From Paenibacillus sp. (GTDB lineage Bacteria > Bacillota > Bacilli > Paenibacillales > YIM-B00363), in contig NZ_JAPSKE010000011.1 of the NCBI RefSeq assembly GCF_031177825.1, positions 1 to 64,000 on the forward strand: a stretch of 64,000 nucleotides of DNA, in the 5' to 3' direction. Each line of letters starts with the position of its first letter. Position 1 is the stretch's first letter. The notes beneath the pieces were generated by a model, which saw only the letters and a program-made list of their open reading frames with translations, did no database searches and had not been told where the DNA came from. A program made the position numbers and the translations under genes. Shown here one piece after another: positions 50,984 to 60,464 of the stretch.

Positions 50984-51651
50984 CGGTTTCGTAACACCTC
51001 CGGAAATAGAGCGAACGCGGCTTCGAGCGCCGCGAGCGCGTCGCCGATCCGCCAAGCCGCGCGGTCCCGCGGACCGACGGCGTTGGAGATCGCGCGAATT
51101 TCGAGCGCCGGCACGCCGGCTTTGTAAGCCGCGGCGGCGACGCCGGCGCCTTCCATCGCTTCGGCGGCGACGCCGGGAATGCGCGCCGCGAGCGCGGCCG
51201 CGGTGACCGCGGTGCCGGTCGTCGTCGACACGGTCGCGATCGGTCCGACCGCCGCGGCGCGGCCGGCTTCCCGCAGCGCTTCGGCCCAGCGCGCCGCGAG
51301 CTTGGCTTCGACCGCGAACCGCGCGGAGCCGAAGCCGAGCGCTTCCACGTCGCGGAAGCCCTCCGGCGTCTCGGCGCCGAGGTCCGCGGCATGGATCGCG
51401 TCGGCGACGACGAGCTCGCCGACGCCGGCGCGGCCGGCGAAGCCGCCGCCGATGCCGGCGCTGATCGCCAGCGCGTAGCCGCCTTCGGCCAGCGCGAACG
51501 CCGCGCCCGCCGCGGCGAACGCCGGCCCGACGCCGGCCGCGGCGACGACGAAGCGCGGATCGTCGCCGATGCCGCGGAGCACCGCGTCCCGCTCGGCGTC
51601 GACGGCCGTAACGATCAGGATCCGGCCCTGCGAGGCGGTAGGTTCGTTCAT
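50980..51651 (-). CDS. mqnB: Futalosine hydrolase
   Basis: Removes hypoxanthine from futalosine in the futalosine pathway to menaquinone. The 223-residue protein belongs to the nucleoside phosphorylase/MTA-SAH nucleosidase fold: ILIVTAVDAERDAVLRGI at the start, ALAISAGIGGGFAGRAGVGELVVADAIHAADLG, and AEAMEGAGVAAAAYKAGVPALEIRAISNAVGPRD with the conserved MEG and the catalytic Asp. Its pairing with mqnD separates it from MTA nucleosidase. ATG 51651 has AAAGGAG upstream; GTG 51690 is an alternative. The other mqn genes (A, C, E) are not in the window. Confidence 0.9.
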   Translation of the reverse strand: MNEPTASQGRILIVTAVDAERDAVLRGIGDDPRFVVAAAGVGPAFAAAGAAFALAEGGYALAISAGIGGGFAGRAGVGELVVADAIHAADLGAETPEGFRDVEALGFGSARFAVEAKLAARWAEALREAGRAAAVGPIATVSTTTGTAVTAAALAARIPGVAAEAMEGAGVAAAAYKAGVPALEIRAISNAVGPRDRAAWRIGDALAALEAAFALFPEVLRNR

Positions 51652-51978
51652 GCGGCTGACAACTCCTTTGGCTTCGTTCGAGGTAGACACATTATGTAAC
51701 TAACTATATCGAACCGGTCGTACGAAGACAAACTTCCCCGCGGATGCGGACGGCGCCGCCTTGCATTTTCTATACGAATGCCAGCTGCTCCATGTATCCT
51801 CGGGGATCCCGGCGGAGGAGTCTCTCTTCGCTCTTCTTTCTAATCTGTGCGTTGGAAAGGGCAACGCCCGCACCCGAGGGGAAGAAATCAAGTTTGAAAG
51901 GAAGCACAGGGGAGGCGCAAGCGCGAAGATACATCATAAATAATCGAATATCAATGTGAATTAATAAATAATAGTCAC
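51652..51978. other. Intergenic space between mqnB and the padR gene
   Basis: About 330 bases between divergent genes. The right-hand part is AT-rich. Short open frames exist on the plus strand but have no ribosome site and no coding-like composition, so none is called. No RNA gene, repeat or mobile element was seen. Confidence 0.6.
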
Positions 51979-52008
51979 TTTACAATAGTGTGTGTCATAC
52001 AGTATATT
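51979..52008 (+). promoter_or_regulatory. Promoter of padR with overlapping palindrome
   Basis: TTTACA, an 18-base spacer and TATATT make a good vegetative promoter 20 bases before the start codon. ATACAGTAT (51997-52005), a 9-bp palindrome, overlaps the -10 and may be a PadR operator for autoregulation. Confidence 0.6.
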
Positions 52009-52027
52009 AAAACCAGGAGCTGATGAA

Positions 52028-52381
52028 ATGAGCGAAAAGGATACGCAGGACCTCGTAAACGGGTTCGTGCAAGAACTGCGGAGAGGAACGATCATCCTCG
52101 GGGTGCTCAGCCAGTTGAAGAAGGCGCAGTACGGATACTCGTTGGTCGGCGTGCTCGAGGAGAAGGGGATTCAGATCGACCCGGGCACGTTGTACCCGTT
52201 GCTTCGCAGGCTGGAGAAGCAGGGACTGCTCGAAAGCCAATGGGACACGAACGAGGCGCGCCCCCGCAAATATTATTTGCTCAGCGAGACGGGCAAGCGG
52301 GTGTACGAGGAATTATGCGCGGAATGGTCGCGGATGGCGGAAGGCATACAGGCGTTAGTCGAGCCGAATCAGAAATCGTAG
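52028..52381 (+). CDS. PadR-family transcriptional regulator
   Basis: A 117-residue winged helix-turn-helix protein: LRRGTIILGVLSQLKKAQYGYSLVGVLEEKGIQIDPGTLYPLLRRLEKQGLLES, then the wing WDTNEARPRKYYLLSETGKRV and a C-terminal dimerisation helix. It is the short class of PadR proteins. The gene directly precedes a HAAS-domain membrane protein, a very common pairing in Firmicutes in which the PadR protein probably controls the pair and may respond to the partner. ATG 52028 follows CCAGGAG by nine bases; the frame is open further upstream without support. Confidence 0.93.
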   Translation: MSEKDTQDLVNGFVQELRRGTIILGVLSQLKKAQYGYSLVGVLEEKGIQIDPGTLYPLLRRLEKQGLLESQWDTNEARPRKYYLLSETGKRVYEELCAEWSRMAEGIQALVEPNQKS

Positions 52382-52394
52382 GGAGGATGCTTAT

Positions 52395-53408
52395 ATGGAA
52401 ATCATCGATCGTTATGCGTACGCGGTGACGCAGCGGCTGCCGGAACGGCAGCGGAAGGATATCGACAAGGAGCTGCGAGGATTGATCGAAGACATGCTCG
52501 AAGAGCGCGTCGCGAGCGGAAGGACGCAGCGAGACGAGCGCGCGGCGGTGGAAGAGGTGCTGACGGAGCTGGGCGACCCGGCCGCGCTTGCGGAGAAGTA
52601 TCGAGGGCGTCCGCGATACGTGATCGCGCCGGAGCTGACGGATGCCTATATCGCCGTGCTGAAGGTCGTCGGCGCGTCGATCGGGATCGCGCTCATGGTC
52701 GTCTTCGCGATCCGGTCCGCGATCGATCCGATGAACATGCTGGAGTACTTCGTCGATGCGATCGTGTCGATCTTCACCTTCGCGATTCCGCATGGCTTCG
52801 GATGGGTGACGGCGATCTTCATCGCATGGAGCTTCGTCGGAGCGGACGGGAAGTCGTTGGAGCTGCACGCGCATAAGGAACCTTGGACGCCGCGGCAGTT
52901 GCCCGAAGTGCCCGACGCGAAACGGCGCATCCCGAAGAGCGATCCGATCGCGGGCATCGCGTTCACGGTGTTCTTTACGGCGCTGGTCGTGTTTTTCCCG
53001 AACGTCTTCGGGGTCGTGATCCCGTCCGACGGAGGAGGGAGAACGATCGTCCCGTTTTTCTCGGAGGCGGGCATTCGGCCTTACGCTTGGGGCTTTCTCG
53101 CCATCGCCGCGGCCACGGTGCTGCTCAGCGCTTGGAAGCTGCGGCTGCGCCGCTGGACGCCGCCGCTCGCTTGGACGTACATCGCGCTCCAAGCGCTCTC
53201 CGCCGTCTTCGTCGTCTTCGCGTTCACGGACGGCTCGGTATACAATCCAAACTTCGTCGACGAGCTCGTGCAAGCAGGCTTCTTCCCGATCGACGGGGAC
53301 GGTTTCCGGCTCTGGAGTCGATATGCGACGAAGTGGATCGCTCCGGTCGTCGCGTTGTTCCTGCTGCTGGACATCGGCCAGACGTTGTACAGGACTTATC
53401 GAAACTAA
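52395..53408 (+). CDS. HAAS-domain membrane protein (PadR partner)
   Basis: A 337-residue protein. Residues 1-75 form the HAAS all-alpha domain (IIDRYAYAVTQRLPERQRKDIDKELRGLIEDMLEE, VEEVLTELGDPAALAEKYRG), thought to sense or pass on signals. About six membrane helices follow: ~88-106, ~118-145, ~188-212, ~230-255, ~262-282 and ~312-332. It starts 13 bases after padR with GGGAGG and is therefore in its operon. The molecular role of such pairs is mostly unknown; control of envelope or antibiotic responses has been proposed for relatives. Confidence 0.88.
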   Translation: MEIIDRYAYAVTQRLPERQRKDIDKELRGLIEDMLEERVASGRTQRDERAAVEEVLTELGDPAALAEKYRGRPRYVIAPELTDAYIAVLKVVGASIGIALMVVFAIRSAIDPMNMLEYFVDAIVSIFTFAIPHGFGWVTAIFIAWSFVGADGKSLELHAHKEPWTPRQLPEVPDAKRRIPKSDPIAGIAFTVFFTALVVFFPNVFGVVIPSDGGGRTIVPFFSEAGIRPYAWGFLAIAAATVLLSAWKLRLRRWTPPLAWTYIALQALSAVFVVFAFTDGSVYNPNFVDELVQAGFFPIDGDGFRLWSRYATKWIAPVVALFLLLDIGQTLYRTYRN

Positions 53409-53425
53409 CGAAAAGCCGGAAGACG

Positions 53426-54313
53426 TTACAACCGGTCCCCGCCCCGCTCCTCCCGGTAGCGCCCGGGCGGGAGGCCGGTCTTTCGGGCGAAGGCGCGCGT
53501 GAACGAATGAACGGTGCCGAAGCCGGTCCGCTCGGCGATGTCCTTGATCGCTTGGTCGGTATGCGCCAATAAGTATTCGGCTTGGCGAATGCGTTCCTCC
53601 CGCACGTACCCGTTGAACGACTCGTGGATGCCGCCGGCGAAGATGCGCGAGACGTGCCGCTCGGACACGTTCAAATATTCCGCGACGCGCGCGAGCGTCA
53701 GCGGCGCGTCGAGGTTGTCGCGGACGAACAGCTTCGCCCGCCGGAGCAAGTGTTCCGTCGAGTGGGTGCGCCGGACGTCGTTCGGCGGTCGGCGCGGAGA
53801 GAAGACGTCCGCGAACGAACGAAGCAGCGCATGCGCGACGCCGGAAGCCGAGGCGCCGGACAGCCGCAGATGCGGTTCCGGCGGCAGCGACAGCGCCCGC
53901 CAGAGCGACACCGTCGGCGCGCCGCCCGCGTCGTGCAGGCACACCTCCGCGTCCAAGGCGAGCCTTCGGAATCGTTCGACCTCTTCCGCGGACGAACGGC
54001 TTTCGTCGACGTCGAAAGAGACGAACGACAGCGATAAGCCGGAAGCGCTCCGGATTTGATGAACGACGCCGGGCCGAGAGCAAAACAACGTCCCTTGGCG
54101 CAGCCGGTATACCCGCTCTTCCCCTTCGAATTCGCAGTATTCCCCGACGCCGTCCCATACGTAACAGATCTCGAAGAAGGAATGTTTATGCACCGGGTTG
54201 TCGTAATGATTCGGGTTGTTCCCCCAGAAGTGCACCCGGAACGAGACGTCCGCCCCCGGCAGCGTCAATGCCGTTCGGTTCAACAGCTCTTCGCTTTCTC
54301 GCATGCGTTCCAC
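53426..54313 (-). CDS. AraC-family regulator with cupin-type sensor
   Basis: A 295-residue one-component regulator. Residues ~20-110 form a cupin fold (FRVHFWGNNPNHYDNPVHKHSFFEICYVWDGVGEY, YRLRQGTLFCSRPGVVHQIRS). Residues ~190-290 carry two helix-turn-helix motifs (NLDAPLTLARVAEYLNVSERHVSRIFAGG, then IKDIAERTGFGTVHSFTRAFARKTGLPPGRYREE). GTG 54313 is chosen because AGAGGGGG lies seven bases upstream; ATG 54379 would add 22 residues without a ribosome site. It is divergent from the phytanoyl-CoA dioxygenase-like gene, which it probably controls. Confidence 0.9.
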   Translation of the reverse strand: MERMRESEELLNRTALTLPGADVSFRVHFWGNNPNHYDNPVHKHSFFEICYVWDGVGEYCEFEGEERVYRLRQGTLFCSRPGVVHQIRSASGLSLSFVSFDVDESRSSAEEVERFRRLALDAEVCLHDAGGAPTVSLWRALSLPPEPHLRLSGASASGVAHALLRSFADVFSPRRPPNDVRRTHSTEHLLRRAKLFVRDNLDAPLTLARVAEYLNVSERHVSRIFAGGIHESFNGYVREERIRQAEYLLAHTDQAIKDIAERTGFGTVHSFTRAFARKTGLPPGRYREERGGDRL

Positions 54314-54448
54314 CGCGAATCCCCCTCTGATGTCCGAATCGGGTAAAAACCTGTCTCCCCCGAACAAATACGATTCCATGGTACTCGAAATATAATAAAG
54401 TCACAAATCGCAATGATTTATTACACTTACACGAAGGGGACGCGAACG

Positions 54449-55231
54449 ATGATCGGAGCGAAGGAAGCGGAGTTTTATCGAGAGAACGGGTATCTGCTGG
54501 TAAAAGGAGTCATCCCGAAGGCGGACATCGAGGTCATGCGGGAAGGCGTGGAGCGCATCATCCAGCGCGCGGCGAAGGCGAAGAAGGATGCGAATCATGC
54601 GTGGCAAGGCGATTACTTGCCGGCCGACGAACTGAAGAAGCTGGTGCTCAAAGGGTTCCATGACGTGCATTATCACGACGCGTCGTTCATGCGCGCGATG
54701 ACGCATCCGAATATGGCGGCGGTGCTGACGCAGTTGATCGGACCGAACGTGCAGGTCCATCACTCCAAGATGCTGGTGAAGCCGCCGGAGAACGGCGCCG
54801 CCTTCCCGATGCATCAGGATCACCCGTACTTCCCGCACGCGAATCATACGATGCTGGCGGCGAGCCTACATCTGGACGACGCCGACGAGGCGAACGGGTG
54901 CCTGCACGTCATCCCGGGCTCGCATAAGCAAGGCCCGATTCCGCATGTCGGTCGGCATTACTTGAATCATGTCGAGTACCCGATTTCGATGGGGACGCCT
55001 TGCCCGGCGGAAGCGGGGGACGTCCTGTTCTTCAACTACTTGACGATTCACGGCTCGGGTCCGAACCGGAGCGAGCGCACGCGCCGTAACGTGCTGTTTC
55101 AATATAAGGACCCGTCGGACTTCCCGACGGAGATCACGCATATCGATTGGGGCGCAGGTCTCATGATCGCGGGCGAGAACCCGCACTTCGACAAGGTGGC
55201 TCCGAAATTTACGGTGAAGCCGGAGCAATAA
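54449..55231 (+). CDS. Phytanoyl-CoA dioxygenase-family protein
   Basis: A 260-residue Fe(II)/2-oxoglutarate-dependent oxygenase-like protein. The start KEAEFYRENGYLLVKGVIPKADIEVMREG is typical of the PhyH family. The metal triad is visible: His and Asp in FPMHQDHPYFPH (H-x-D near residues 126-128) and the distal His in YLTIHGSGPNRSERTRRN near residue 202, with Arg for 2-oxoglutarate. The substrate is unknown; many bacterial members hydroxylate small metabolites, ectoine or sugars. ATG 54449 follows GAAGGGG; the upstream frame is not supported. The divergent AraC gene suggests inducible expression. Confidence 0.88.
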   Translation: MIGAKEAEFYRENGYLLVKGVIPKADIEVMREGVERIIQRAAKAKKDANHAWQGDYLPADELKKLVLKGFHDVHYHDASFMRAMTHPNMAAVLTQLIGPNVQVHHSKMLVKPPENGAAFPMHQDHPYFPHANHTMLAASLHLDDADEANGCLHVIPGSHKQGPIPHVGRHYLNHVEYPISMGTPCPAEAGDVLFFNYLTIHGSGPNRSERTRRNVLFQYKDPSDFPTEITHIDWGAGLMIAGENPHFDKVAPKFTVKPEQ

Positions 55232-55247
55232 GGTTTTCCCGAGGGAA

Positions 55248-55291
55248 AAGGGCGAGTCGCAGCCGAACGGCTGACGACTCGCCCTTTTTTT
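55248..55291. terminator. Bidirectional terminator between dioxygenase and kinase genes
   Basis: AAGGGCGAGTCG and CGACTCGCCCTT pair around a loop with its own CAGCCG/CGGCTG hairpin, followed by T7 on the plus strand and preceded by AAAA on the other side. Confidence 0.9.
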
Positions 55292-57125
55292 AGGATTCGG
55301 TTGCGATCGGCAGGAAGATGTCTACGGTCGTTCCGGCGCCCGGCGCGCTCGTAAACCGGATCGACCCGCGATGCGCCTCGACGATCCGGTGGCAAATCAT
55401 AAGCCCGAGCCCCGTGCCGTCCGACTTCGTCGTGAAGAACGGATCGCCGATACGATCGATCAGCTCCTTCGGCATGCCGGGTCCCTCGTCGCGGATGCGG
55501 ACGAGCAGCTCGTCGTCGACGGCTTCCATCTTCAAGTGAATCGCGCCGCCGTCCGGCATGGCGTCGATCGCGTTCTTCAGCACGTTGAGGAACACCTGCT
55601 TCATGCGATGCTCGTCGCAGCGTACCGGCGGCAGGCCGCCGCGATGGTCCCAGTGCACGGTAATGTTGTGCAGGAGCGCTTCGCTCTCGATCACGAGCAG
55701 GACGGCGCGAAGCGTATCGGCGAGGTCGTGATTGCGGTACGCGACGAGCTGCGGCTTCGACAAGCTCATGAAATCGTTGACGATATAGGTCATGCGATCG
55801 AGCTCGCTAAGCATCGTCTCGATGTAATAGAAGCGGGCGGGATCCAGTTCCCGGCGGAGCAGCTGCGTGAATCCGCGGAGCGACGTCAACGGGTTGCGAA
55901 TTTCATGCGCGACGCCGGCCGCCAACTGCCCGATGACGGACAGCTTCTCGGAGCGGATCAAGAGCTCTTCGGCTTCCTTGCGTTCGGTGAGGTCCCGCAT
56001 GACGCTGAGGGTGACCGACTTTCCGTTATAGTGATCGATCCGAATGCTCGAAATTTCGACCGAGATGACGCTTCCGTCGCAGCAGATGATTTGGCGCTCT
56101 TGGAAGGGCGTAGCATCGTAAGTCTGCATGACGTCGCGCACGACTTGAGCGGAGTTCTGGTGATGATCGGAATGAATGAAGTCGAAGATGCTCTTGCCGA
56201 TAATTTCGTCTTTGCTCGAGGCGCGGACGAGCTTCGCCGTCGACTTATTGCAGTATATAATGGCGCCGCGGTCGGTGATCACGATCGGCTCGGGCAAAAA
56301 CTTCAACAGCCGTTCGAACCGTTGGGAATGGTCGAGCAGTTCCTTCTCGCGGGCGATGCGCTCCGTCACGTCGCGAAGCACCGTCTGCACGTAACGTCCA
56401 CCGAAGCGGTCGTCCGTATTTTCGATCACGACGCTGGACACTTCCGCATCGAACGTTTCGCCGTCGAGCCGGATAAACTTATGCACGGTGAAATCGAGCC
56501 TCGCGCCGATGCGGTCTTGCGCCTCGGACAGGCGCCGCTTCCCCGCTTCATGGAAATCCTTATGTATGAAATCATAGATGTTTCGTCCGATGAGCTCGGA
56601 CGCGCTGAAGGCGCGGAACATGCGGACCGTCGCGTCGTTCGCGTAATACACGATTTCGTCGGCGTGCAGCACGATCGCCTCCGGCGAATATTGCACGACG
56701 TTCAGCAAGAGCTGCTCGTTGCGGCGCAGCGATTGCTCGTATCCGATTTCGGCGGTCATGTCTTTGCAAATCATTAACACGGACGGTTCGCCATCATACA
56801 AAATAGGGAAAGATTTCGTCTGTACGGTGACGCGATAGCCGTCAAGGCGAAGCCAATGTCCGATGACGGGCTCGCCGGACGGCTCGAGCTGGGAAGGAAT
56901 GCCCGGCGCTTCCGGAGTGCGGTATTCCGGCGGAACGAAGTCGAGGATCGACCGGCCGATCAGCTGCCCGGAAGAGCGGGCGCCGACGACGGCCGCGGCG
57001 GCCGGATTCGCGTAGACGATGCAAAGCCCGGTATACACCGTTACGGGATCCGGCAGTTGTTCGAGGAGAAATCTATGTTGTTCAAGCGAAAATAGAGGAG
57101 TTGTAGTAAACGGCGGGTTCGGCAA
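55290..57125 (-). CDS. Soluble three-PAS sensor histidine kinase (sporulation-kinase type)
   Basis: A 611-residue cytoplasmic kinase without membrane helices. PAS domains lie at ~15-130 (LLEQLPDPVTVYTGLCIVYANPAAA), ~135-260 (YSPEAIVLHADEIVYYANDATVRMF) and ~265-385 (LPEPIVITDRGAIIYCNKSTAKL). The HisKA domain has His407 in AAGVAHEIRNPLTSLRGFTQLL, and the HATPase domain has NVLKNAIDAMP, DEGPGM and TGLGLMICHRIVE. The layout resembles KinA/KinE, which start the sporulation phosphorelay. No response regulator is adjacent. The only plausible start is TTG 57125; the preceding GAGAGG site is 12 bases away. The downstream terminator is shared with the convergent dioxygenase gene. Confidence 0.9.
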   Translation of the reverse strand: MPNPPFTTTPLFSLEQHRFLLEQLPDPVTVYTGLCIVYANPAAAAVVGARSSGQLIGRSILDFVPPEYRTPEAPGIPSQLEPSGEPVIGHWLRLDGYRVTVQTKSFPILYDGEPSVLMICKDMTAEIGYEQSLRRNEQLLLNVVQYSPEAIVLHADEIVYYANDATVRMFRAFSASELIGRNIYDFIHKDFHEAGKRRLSEAQDRIGARLDFTVHKFIRLDGETFDAEVSSVVIENTDDRFGGRYVQTVLRDVTERIAREKELLDHSQRFERLLKFLPEPIVITDRGAIIYCNKSTAKLVRASSKDEIIGKSIFDFIHSDHHQNSAQVVRDVMQTYDATPFQERQIICCDGSVISVEISSIRIDHYNGKSVTLSVMRDLTERKEAEELLIRSEKLSVIGQLAAGVAHEIRNPLTSLRGFTQLLRRELDPARFYYIETMLSELDRMTYIVNDFMSLSKPQLVAYRNHDLADTLRAVLLVIESEALLHNITVHWDHRGGLPPVRCDEHRMKQVFLNVLKNAIDAMPDGGAIHLKMEAVDDELLVRIRDEGPGMPKELIDRIGDPFFTTKSDGTGLGLMICHRIVEAHRGSIRFTSAPGAGTTVDIFLPIATES

Positions 57126-57202
57126 ATGACTCAGCCTCTCTTGTCTCTATCGAATCTAAACGTTTTCGCATCCGTAATAATATCATAAATTTATTAGATT
57201 TT

Positions 57203-57249
57203 GGCAAAAAAAATTAGACTGACCGGACAATTGTCTCGGAACAGTCTAA
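57203..57249 (-). terminator. Terminator of the mannitol/PTS operon
   Basis: On the minus strand TTAGACTG and CAGTCTAA pair around a loop that itself holds the palindrome GACAATTGTC, and TTTTTTTT follows. It ends the operon after ptsH. Confidence 0.9.
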
Positions 57250-57274
57250 CTTTACAAAATGTTACATGTTACAT

Positions 57275-57535
57275 CTACTCGTGGATTTGTCCGAAGAGCG
57301 GTCCTAACGCTTCCATAGCTTCTTGTTCCCGCTCGCCGTCGATTTCAAGCGTCACCTCGTCGCCTTGGGCGATGCCGAGCGTGAGCATGCTGAGCGAGCT
57401 CTTGCCGTTCACTTTTTTGCCTTTGTTGATCACGTTGATCTTGCAAGGGAAGGCGCTCGCCTTCTCGACGAACGTCTTCGTCGGACGGACGTGGAACCCT
57501 TGAGGGTTCGCGACGGTGAATGTTTGACGGATCAT
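57275..57535 (-). CDS. ptsH: HPr phosphocarrier protein
   Basis: An 86-residue HPr. It takes phosphate from enzyme I at His15 (QGFHVRPTK) and passes it to sugar-specific EIIA domains. Ser46 (NGKSSLSM), the site phosphorylated by HPr kinase in low-GC Gram-positives for catabolite repression, is at exactly the canonical position. The motif reads FHVRPT instead of the common IHARPA, a divergence near the active site. ATG 57535 overlaps the ptsI stop (ATGA). The order ptsI-ptsH is the reverse of the usual ptsHI order, and its place at the end of the mtl operon suggests a dedicated or second HPr. Confidence 0.92.
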   Translation of the reverse strand: MIRQTFTVANPQGFHVRPTKTFVEKASAFPCKINVINKGKKVNGKSSLSMLTLGIAQGDEVTLEIDGEREQEAMEALGPLFGQIHE

Positions 57536-59265
57536 ACGGTCACGCTCCTTCGTTGTTGTTGGACGAATTGCTTCACTTCCGCATGGCCGCTCATGCGAAG
57601 CGCCTGTTCCGCGTGCGCCTTCCACTCCTCGCGGGAGAGAGAGGCGATCTGTCTCCGCGCCGGCAGGACGGAGCCCGCGCTCATGCTGAATTCATCCAGC
57701 CCGAGGCCCAGCAAAAGCGGGATCGCCGTCTCGTCCCCGGCCATCTCGCCGCACATGCCGACCCACTTGCCCGCTCGTTCCGCCGCCTGAATGACCATCT
57801 GCACGAGCCGCAAGATCGACGGGTGGCACGGCTGGTACAGGTAGGACACCGTCTCGTTCATGCGGTCGGCGGCCATCGTATATTGAATGAGGTCGTTCGT
57901 GCCGATGCTGAAGAAATCGACGTCCTTCGCGAACGTATCCGCGGCGATGGCGGCGGCCGGAATTTCGATCATGATGCCGGTTTCGATTCGGTCCGCGACC
58001 TTCGCGCCTTCCGCCTTCAGCTTCTCTCGCTCTTCGTCCAGCAGCCGCTTCGCGGCGAGCCATTCCTCCCGCACCGCGACCATCGGGAACATGATTTTCA
58101 AGTTGCCGTGCGCGCTGGCTCGGAGCAAGGCGCGGAGCTGCGGGCGGAACACGTCCTCGCGACGCAGCGCGAATCGGAGCGCCCGCTCGCCGAGGAACGG
58201 GTTCGATTCCTTCGGGAGGCCGAGATACGGCAGCTCCTTGTCGCCGCCGATGTCGATCGTGCGGATGACGACCGGTTTGCCGTTCATCTTTTCCAAGACA
58301 TGCTTATAGGTTTGGTATTGTTCTTCTTCGGTCGGGAGAGAGGAACGTCCCATATATAAGAATTCCGTTCGGAATAGGCCGATCGCTTCGGCGCCGTTGT
58401 CCAGCACCTTCTCCAAATCCTTCACGCTGCCGATGTTCGCGGCCAGCTCGACGCGATGGCCGTCCTTCGAGACGGTCGGACGGTCCTTCAGCAGCGCGAG
58501 CTCCGCTTTGTTCTTGTCGTACGCCGCCTTCTTCGCTTCGTATTCGGCGAGCCGCTCGGGAGACGGGTCGACGTGAACGCGGCCTTCGACGGCGTCGAGA
58601 ATGACGGTCGTACCGGGCCGTATGACCAGCACCGCTTCGCCCGCGCCGACGACGGCCGGAATTTCGAGCGACCGCGCCATGATGGCCGAGTGGGACGTGC
58701 GGCTGCCGATTTCCGTCACGAAGCCCTGCACGTAGGCGAGATCGAGCTGCGCCGTATCCGACGGCGTCAGGTCGCGGGCGACGACGATGCACGGCTCGGC
58801 GATCGAGCTAAGGCTGGCGTGCGGCACGCCGCGCAGATGGCTCATGACGCGGCCGGAGACGTCTTTGACGTCGACCGCCCGCCCGCGGAGCAGCTCGTTG
58901 TCCATGGCGAGCAGCATGTCGACGAAGCCTTGCGCCGTCTCGTAGAGCGCATATTCGGCGGTGACGCCGTCGGACGTCAGCTTCTCGCGGATGCCGTCGA
59001 TCAGGTCCGGATCTTCGAGCAGGAGGAGATGGCCTTCGAAAATTTCCGCCTTGTCCGCGCCGATGCGCGCGGCCGCATCGTTCTTGATCGTCTCGAGCTC
59101 CGCGCGGGCTTTCGCGATCGCGGCGTCGAGCCGGGCTTCCTCCGCGGCGGGATTCGCCGCGCTGGCGAGCTCGGGCACGAACGATTCGGCCTTGGCCACG
59201 TACGCCTTCGCGATGACGATGCCGGGGGAGGCGGCGATGCCGGGAATCGGTTGTTTCGTCGTCAT
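57532..59265 (-). CDS. ptsI: PTS enzyme I (phosphoenolpyruvate-protein phosphotransferase)
   Basis: A 577-residue cytoplasmic enzyme that transfers phosphate from PEP to HPr. The N-terminal [15 protein letters not shown] and the swivelling domain with phospho-acceptor His192 ([20 protein letters not shown]) are followed by the PEP-binding TIM barrel: [12 protein letters not shown]-like [29 protein letters not shown] and [14 protein letters not shown] with the catalytic Cys. The length is normal. It overlaps mtlD at its start and ptsH at its end, so all are one transcript. All key residues are present, so it should be active. Confidence 0.96.
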   Translation of the reverse strand: MTTKQPIPGIAASPGIVIAKAYVAKAESFVPELASAANPAAEEARLDAAIAKARAELETIKNDAAARIGADKAEIFEGHLLLLEDPDLIDGIREKLTSDGVTAEYALYETAQGFVDMLLAMDNELLRGRAVDVKDVSGRVMSHLRGVPHASLSSIAEPCIVVARDLTPSDTAQLDLAYVQGFVTEIGSRTSHSAIMARSLEIPAVVGAGEAVLVIRPGTTVILDAVEGRVHVDPSPERLAEYEAKKAAYDKNKAELALLKDRPTVSKDGHRVELAANIGSVKDLEKVLDNGAEAIGLFRTEFLYMGRSSLPTEEEQYQTYKHVLEKMNGKPVVIRTIDIGGDKELPYLGLPKESNPFLGERALRFALRREDVFRPQLRALLRASAHGNLKIMFPMVAVREEWLAAKRLLDEEREKLKAEGAKVADRIETGIMIEIPAAAIAADTFAKDVDFFSIGTNDLIQYTMAADRMNETVSYLYQPCHPSILRLVQMVIQAAERAGKWVGMCGEMAGDETAIPLLLGLGLDEFSMSAGSVLPARRQIASLSREEWKAHAEQALRMSGHAEVKQFVQQQRRSVTV

Positions 59266-60464
59266 GATCGGATCGCTCCTTTCGGGTCGTCGGTTCGGGA
59301 AGCCTCGGCGGCGAGGTCTTCGTACGCCGCGGCCGCTTGTTTATGGATCGGATGGTCCTCCGGCAGACCGGTCGCCTTCGTCAACACGGCATGCACGCCG
59401 TCGCGCCGCAGCGCCTGCTGCAGCTCCGCCGACTCCGGATCGTCCGGGACGTCGAAGCGGAGGGCGGCGCCCATCGCCTTGGCGAGATGCGGCACCGGGA
59501 TGCCGAGCTCGTGCGCGAGCGTCGCCGGCCGCACGAGGCGATCGTTCGGCGACAGCTTGCGAATCGGCGAGCGGCCGACCCGCGCGACCTCATCGGTCAG
59601 ATGCGGGTTGGCGAACCGTTCGACGGTCGTCTCGAGGTAGCGCCGGTGCTCCGCTTCGGGGAAGCCGTAGTTGCGGACGAGCATCGCGCCGGTCTCTTCA
59701 AGAATGCTGACGACTTCGGCGCGCACCGCGTCGTCCGCCATCGCCGACTGGATCGTCTCGTGACCGCGCAGGTAGCCGTGGTAGGCGGCGCAGCAATGGC
59801 CGGTGTTGACCGTGAACAGCTTCCGCTCGATGTACGGCTGCAGCCGGTCGACGTAATGGACGCCTTCGATCGGCGGGAGGCCGCCCGGCAGCATGGCGGA
59901 GCGGTCGACGATCCATTCGGCGAACGGCTCGACGGTGACGCGCAGCGGATCGTCATGCTTCTGCAGCGGCACGATCCGGTCGACCGCGGCGTCCGGGAAC
60001 GCGACGCTGCGGTTGGCCGCGTCGCGCGCCTCCGCGGGCAGGCGGGCGTAGACGTGTTCCTTGAGCTGCGTGCTGCCGCCGATCGCGTTCTCGCAGGCGA
60101 TCACGTGCAGCGGGGCGGGGGAGCCGCCGGCCGCCGCGGCGAGGCGGCGTTCGATGCCCCGAGCGATTCCGCCCGCGATGAACTTCAACGCGTTCACGCC
60201 GACCGCCGTCGTGACGAGATCCGCGCCGGCGATGCGTTCCGCCACGAGATCGACGCGCTTCCCGTCGACCGCGTCGACGTTCCGCACGACGACGGCTTCG
60301 CCCCGTCCGTCCGCGAATTCGACCTCGTATCGCTTGCGCTCCTGCAGCGCCGCGACGAGCGCTTCGTTGACGTCGACGAAGACGACGTCGTAGCCGGCTT
60401 GCGACAGCATGAGGCCGATGAAGCCGCGCCCGATGTTGCCCGCGCCGAAATGAACGGCGATCAT
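59262..60464 (-). CDS. mtlD: Mannitol-1-phosphate 5-dehydrogenase
   Basis: Oxidises mannitol 1-phosphate, made by the mannitol PTS, to fructose 6-phosphate with NAD. The 400-residue protein starts with the Rossmann motif [22 protein letters not shown]. The polyol dehydrogenase segment [17 protein letters not shown] (CENA-x-GG) is near residue 150, and [21 protein letters not shown] carries the catalytic Lys/His region near 215. It overlaps ptsI and mtlF by four bases each, indicating tight translational coupling. Confidence 0.96.
   Translation of the reverse strand: MIAVHFGAGNIGRGFIGLMLSQAGYDVVFVDVNEALVAALQERKRYEVEFADGRGEAVVVRNVDAVDGKRVDLVAERIAGADLVTTAVGVNALKFIAGGIARGIERRLAAAAGGSPAPLHVIACENAIGGSTQLKEHVYARLPAEARDAANRSVAFPDAAVDRIVPLQKHDDPLRVTVEPFAEWIVDRSAMLPGGLPPIEGVHYVDRLQPYIERKLFTVNTGHCCAAYHGYLRGHETIQSAMADDAVRAEVVSILEETGAMLVRNYGFPEAEHRRYLETTVERFANPHLTDEVARVGRSPIRKLSPNDRLVRPATLAHELGIPVPHLAKAMGAALRFDVPDDPESAELQQALRRDGVHAVLTKATGLPEDHPIHKQAAAAYEDLAAEASRTDDPKGAIRS

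Noticed and set aside
51744-51959. 71-residue open frame between mqnB and padR
   Set aside because: No ribosome site, composition unlike neighbouring genes, and it overlaps the AT-rich promoter region.
51992-52027. Longer PadR start at 51992
   Set aside because: It would begin inside the promoter's -10 region and lacks a ribosome site; ATG 52028 follows AGGAG at good spacing.
57155-57168. Possible cre site (TCTAAACGTTTTCG) before the three-PAS kinase gene
   Set aside because: Two of the fixed positions are wrong and the gene is a sporulation-type kinase, so a chance match is more likely.
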